Source of the DNA: Molanna angustata
Taxonomy: Eukaryota; Arthropoda; Insecta; Trichoptera; Molannidae
Assembly (NCBI GenBank): GCA_963576475.1
Contig: OY754984.1
Span: 19,803,215-19,867,214 of the forward strand
DNA length: 64,000 nucleotides
Direction of reading: 5' to 3'
The position numbers and the translations under genes were made by a program. Shown one piece after another: positions 62,434 through 64,000 of the stretch. How positions within the stretch are numbered: position 1 is the first letter of the stretch; each line of letters opens with the position of its first letter. The notes under the pieces are model-generated. The model searched no databases and was not told the origin of the DNA. It saw only the letters and a program-made list of their open reading frames with translations.

Positions 62434-63986
62434 GGTTCCACCCCTTTTTCCGAAATCTTATGTCCTAAAAATTCTACATTATCCCTAAAAAATTCGCACT
62501 TTTCCGTATTTACAGTCAAATTACATTTTTTTAAACGTTTTAATAATCCCTCTAAGTTACTATCATGTTCCTCTAAAGTTCTTCCTGAAACCAAAATATC
62601 ATCCAAAAATACCACAACTCCTTTTAAACCTAATAAACAAGCTGTTAAATTTTTAGCGAAAATTCCTGGGCTAGATGACAAACCGAAAACTAACCTATTA
62701 TACCGAAATAAACCTAACGATGTGGAAATCATTGTATACCTTTTACTGTTTTCATCCAACTCAAACTGAGTATAAGCATTTTTTAAATCGATCTTGCTAA
62801 AAAATTTACTTCCACTAATTTCTGACATTAACTCTTCGAATTTTGGTAACGGATATCTATCAACAATTAATTGTGGATTCACTGTTGTTTTATAATCCCC
62901 ACAAATCCTGATTTCCCCCGATTTCTTTATAACAGGAACAATTGGAGAAGCAATGTCACTCGACGTCACTGCCGTGATTATGCCATCTTTCTCCAATCTT
63001 CTAATTTCTTTTTCGACTTTTTCTCTGATCGAAAATGGAACTAACCTAGGTTTACAAAATTTAGGTATAAAATTCTCTTTAACAAACAACCTAACCTTTC
63101 CTTTGGAAAATCTTCCCAATTTTTCACTGAAAACATCCGGATATTTTTCCTTAATTTTAATAATATAATTATTTTTAAAATTTTCATCAACACTGGTCAG
63201 TAAAGTGTTAACACCTTCAAAGCAAATATTGAATTTCTGAATTACATTTCTGCCTATTATTACACTGTTGCCATTGTTTACTACAAAAAATTCAATCACT
63301 TGTTTGATATTGTTGTATGTTACTTCCATTATACACATACCAATACATTTTAAAATACTACCGTCGTATGATTTCAAAATACTTGTCGGTTTATTCAATT
63401 TATAATTTTTAAACTTCTTAAAATAAATATCTTTCGGAATTACACATACATTAGCACCTGTATCAATCATCGCGTGAATAATCTGACTACCAATACATAT
63501 ATTAATCATGAATGGATTTACAATTTCATTAATACCTTCCGTATTGCAAACAACATTTACGTTCGTACTATTTTCCATAGTAAAAATACTATTTTTGCTT
63601 TTACCAAACTGATCGTTTTTACATGCTTTCGCAATATGACCCATTTTTCTACACTTATTACACTTAAAATTTTTAAATTTACAATCTTTAATTAAATGAC
63701 TATCAGATAAACATGCAAAACATTTTAAATTCCTATTACTAACATGCGGTGATACTGATCTATTCCTTTTCTTATCAACTTCGTTGAAATTCCTTCTATG
63801 TGCACTATCCTTATTATACCTACTATTCTGTTTACTTGCGATTTCACAAATTTCTGATTTACAACTTTTTATCATATTTTTATTTTTTGATACCGATTCC
63901 AATATATTTGCATATTCGAGTATTTGAGAAAAACCCTTTTTCTCGTCCTCCAAATACAACTTTTCTTTTATTTGACTATTACACAA
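62430..63986 (-). CDS. Ty3-type gag end, protease and RT (partial at window edge)
   Basis: The frame is open to the window edge, so the Gag start is not visible. It shows two zinc knuckles (CFACLSDSHLIKDC and CNKCRKMGHIAKAC, about residues 89-120), a retropepsin site MIDTGANVCVIP near 172, and an RT with IPKFCKPRLVPF, DIASPIVPV, FSKIDLKNAYTQF, FGLSSSPGIF and the catalytic FLDD near 458. It ends in a stop after GHKISEKGVEP, inside the RT, where the following frame takes over. The product would copy the element RNA in cytoplasmic particles. The break, like that in the BEL element, probably inactivates this copy. Confidence 0.88.
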   Translation of the reverse strand: MCNSQIKEKLYLEDEKKGFSQILEYANILESVSKNKNMIKSCKSEICEIASKQNSRYNKDSAHRRNFNEVDKKRNRSVSPHVSNRNLKCFACLSDSHLIKDCKFKNFKCNKCRKMGHIAKACKNDQFGKSKNSIFTMENSTNVNVVCNTEGINEIVNPFMINICIGSQIIHAMIDTGANVCVIPKDIYFKKFKNYKLNKPTSILKSYDGSILKCIGMCIMEVTYNNIKQVIEFFVVNNGNSVIIGRNVIQKFNICFEGVNTLLTSVDENFKNNYIIKIKEKYPDVFSEKLGRFSKGKVRLFVKENFIPKFCKPRLVPFSIREKVEKEIRRLEKDGIITAVTSSDIASPIVPVIKKSGEIRICGDYKTTVNPQLIVDRYPLPKFEELMSEISGSKFFSKIDLKNAYTQFELDENSKRYTMISTSLGLFRYNRLVFGLSSSPGIFAKNLTACLLGLKGVVVFLDDILVSGRTLEEHDSNLEGLLKRLKKCNLTVNTEKCEFFRDNVEFLGHKISEKGVEP

Positions 63987-64000
63987 ACCGATAATAAAAA

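Overview
The window is a strongly AT-rich stretch of an insect genome, most likely lepidopteran. The clues are the many taggtacctac-type words, the LINE and SINE 3' ends reading GTGATGGTATGTATG, and the mix of Penelope, BEL/Pao, Ty3-type, RTE-like and CR1-like elements. I see no intact host protein-coding gene. Nearly every long reading frame belongs to a mobile element or falls inside a tandem repeat, so this reads as a repeat-filled intergenic or long intronic region. The taxon is an inference from repeat style, not from a marker gene.

Layout. 0-6 kb: small dispersed repeats, a tRNA-derived SINE, several foldback elements and one head-to-head repeat pair. 6.4-13.6 kb: a Penelope-like element (reverse transcriptase plus GIY-YIG endonuclease) in two full tandem 2770-bp copies, with a 1.1-kb inverted piece on the left and a short partial third copy on the right. 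The block sits inside a (TA)n tract. 13.9-22.1 kb: foldback repeats, a TIR element, and three minisatellites of 43, 73 and about 57-60 bp; the 73-bp array has a six-unit higher-order pattern. 23-30 kb: SINEs, two 5'-truncated LINE insertions with clear target site duplications, a 1.5-kb hAT-type element with an 8-bp duplication, and a 106-bp tandem array grown from a SINE-like repeat. 30-52 kb: a small hAT MITE, decayed CR1-like LINEs, an 85-bp minisatellite, two further TIR elements, an LTR-like insertion that splits a SINE, a twin-primed LINE insertion, and many copies of a TIR repeat family.

52.8-64 kb: two LTR retrotransposons lie side by side, both on the minus strand. The first is a complete BEL/Pao element (52817-60052) with 458-bp LTRs that look identical by eye, a 5-bp duplication (GAATC), a primer-binding site resembling tRNA-Tyr, and a gag-pol broken by one frame change between RNase H and integrase. 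Two bases to its right begins the 3' LTR of a Ty3-type element that runs off the window and is also broken by a frame change.

How the parts relate. The Penelope, BEL and Ty3-type elements carry their own enzymes, although the last two have frame breaks. The SINEs, MITEs and TIR elements have none and must have been moved by enzymes encoded elsewhere. One SINE-like family shares its 3' tail with an RTE-like LINE present 1.2 kb away from one of its copies, which suggests a LINE/SINE partnership.
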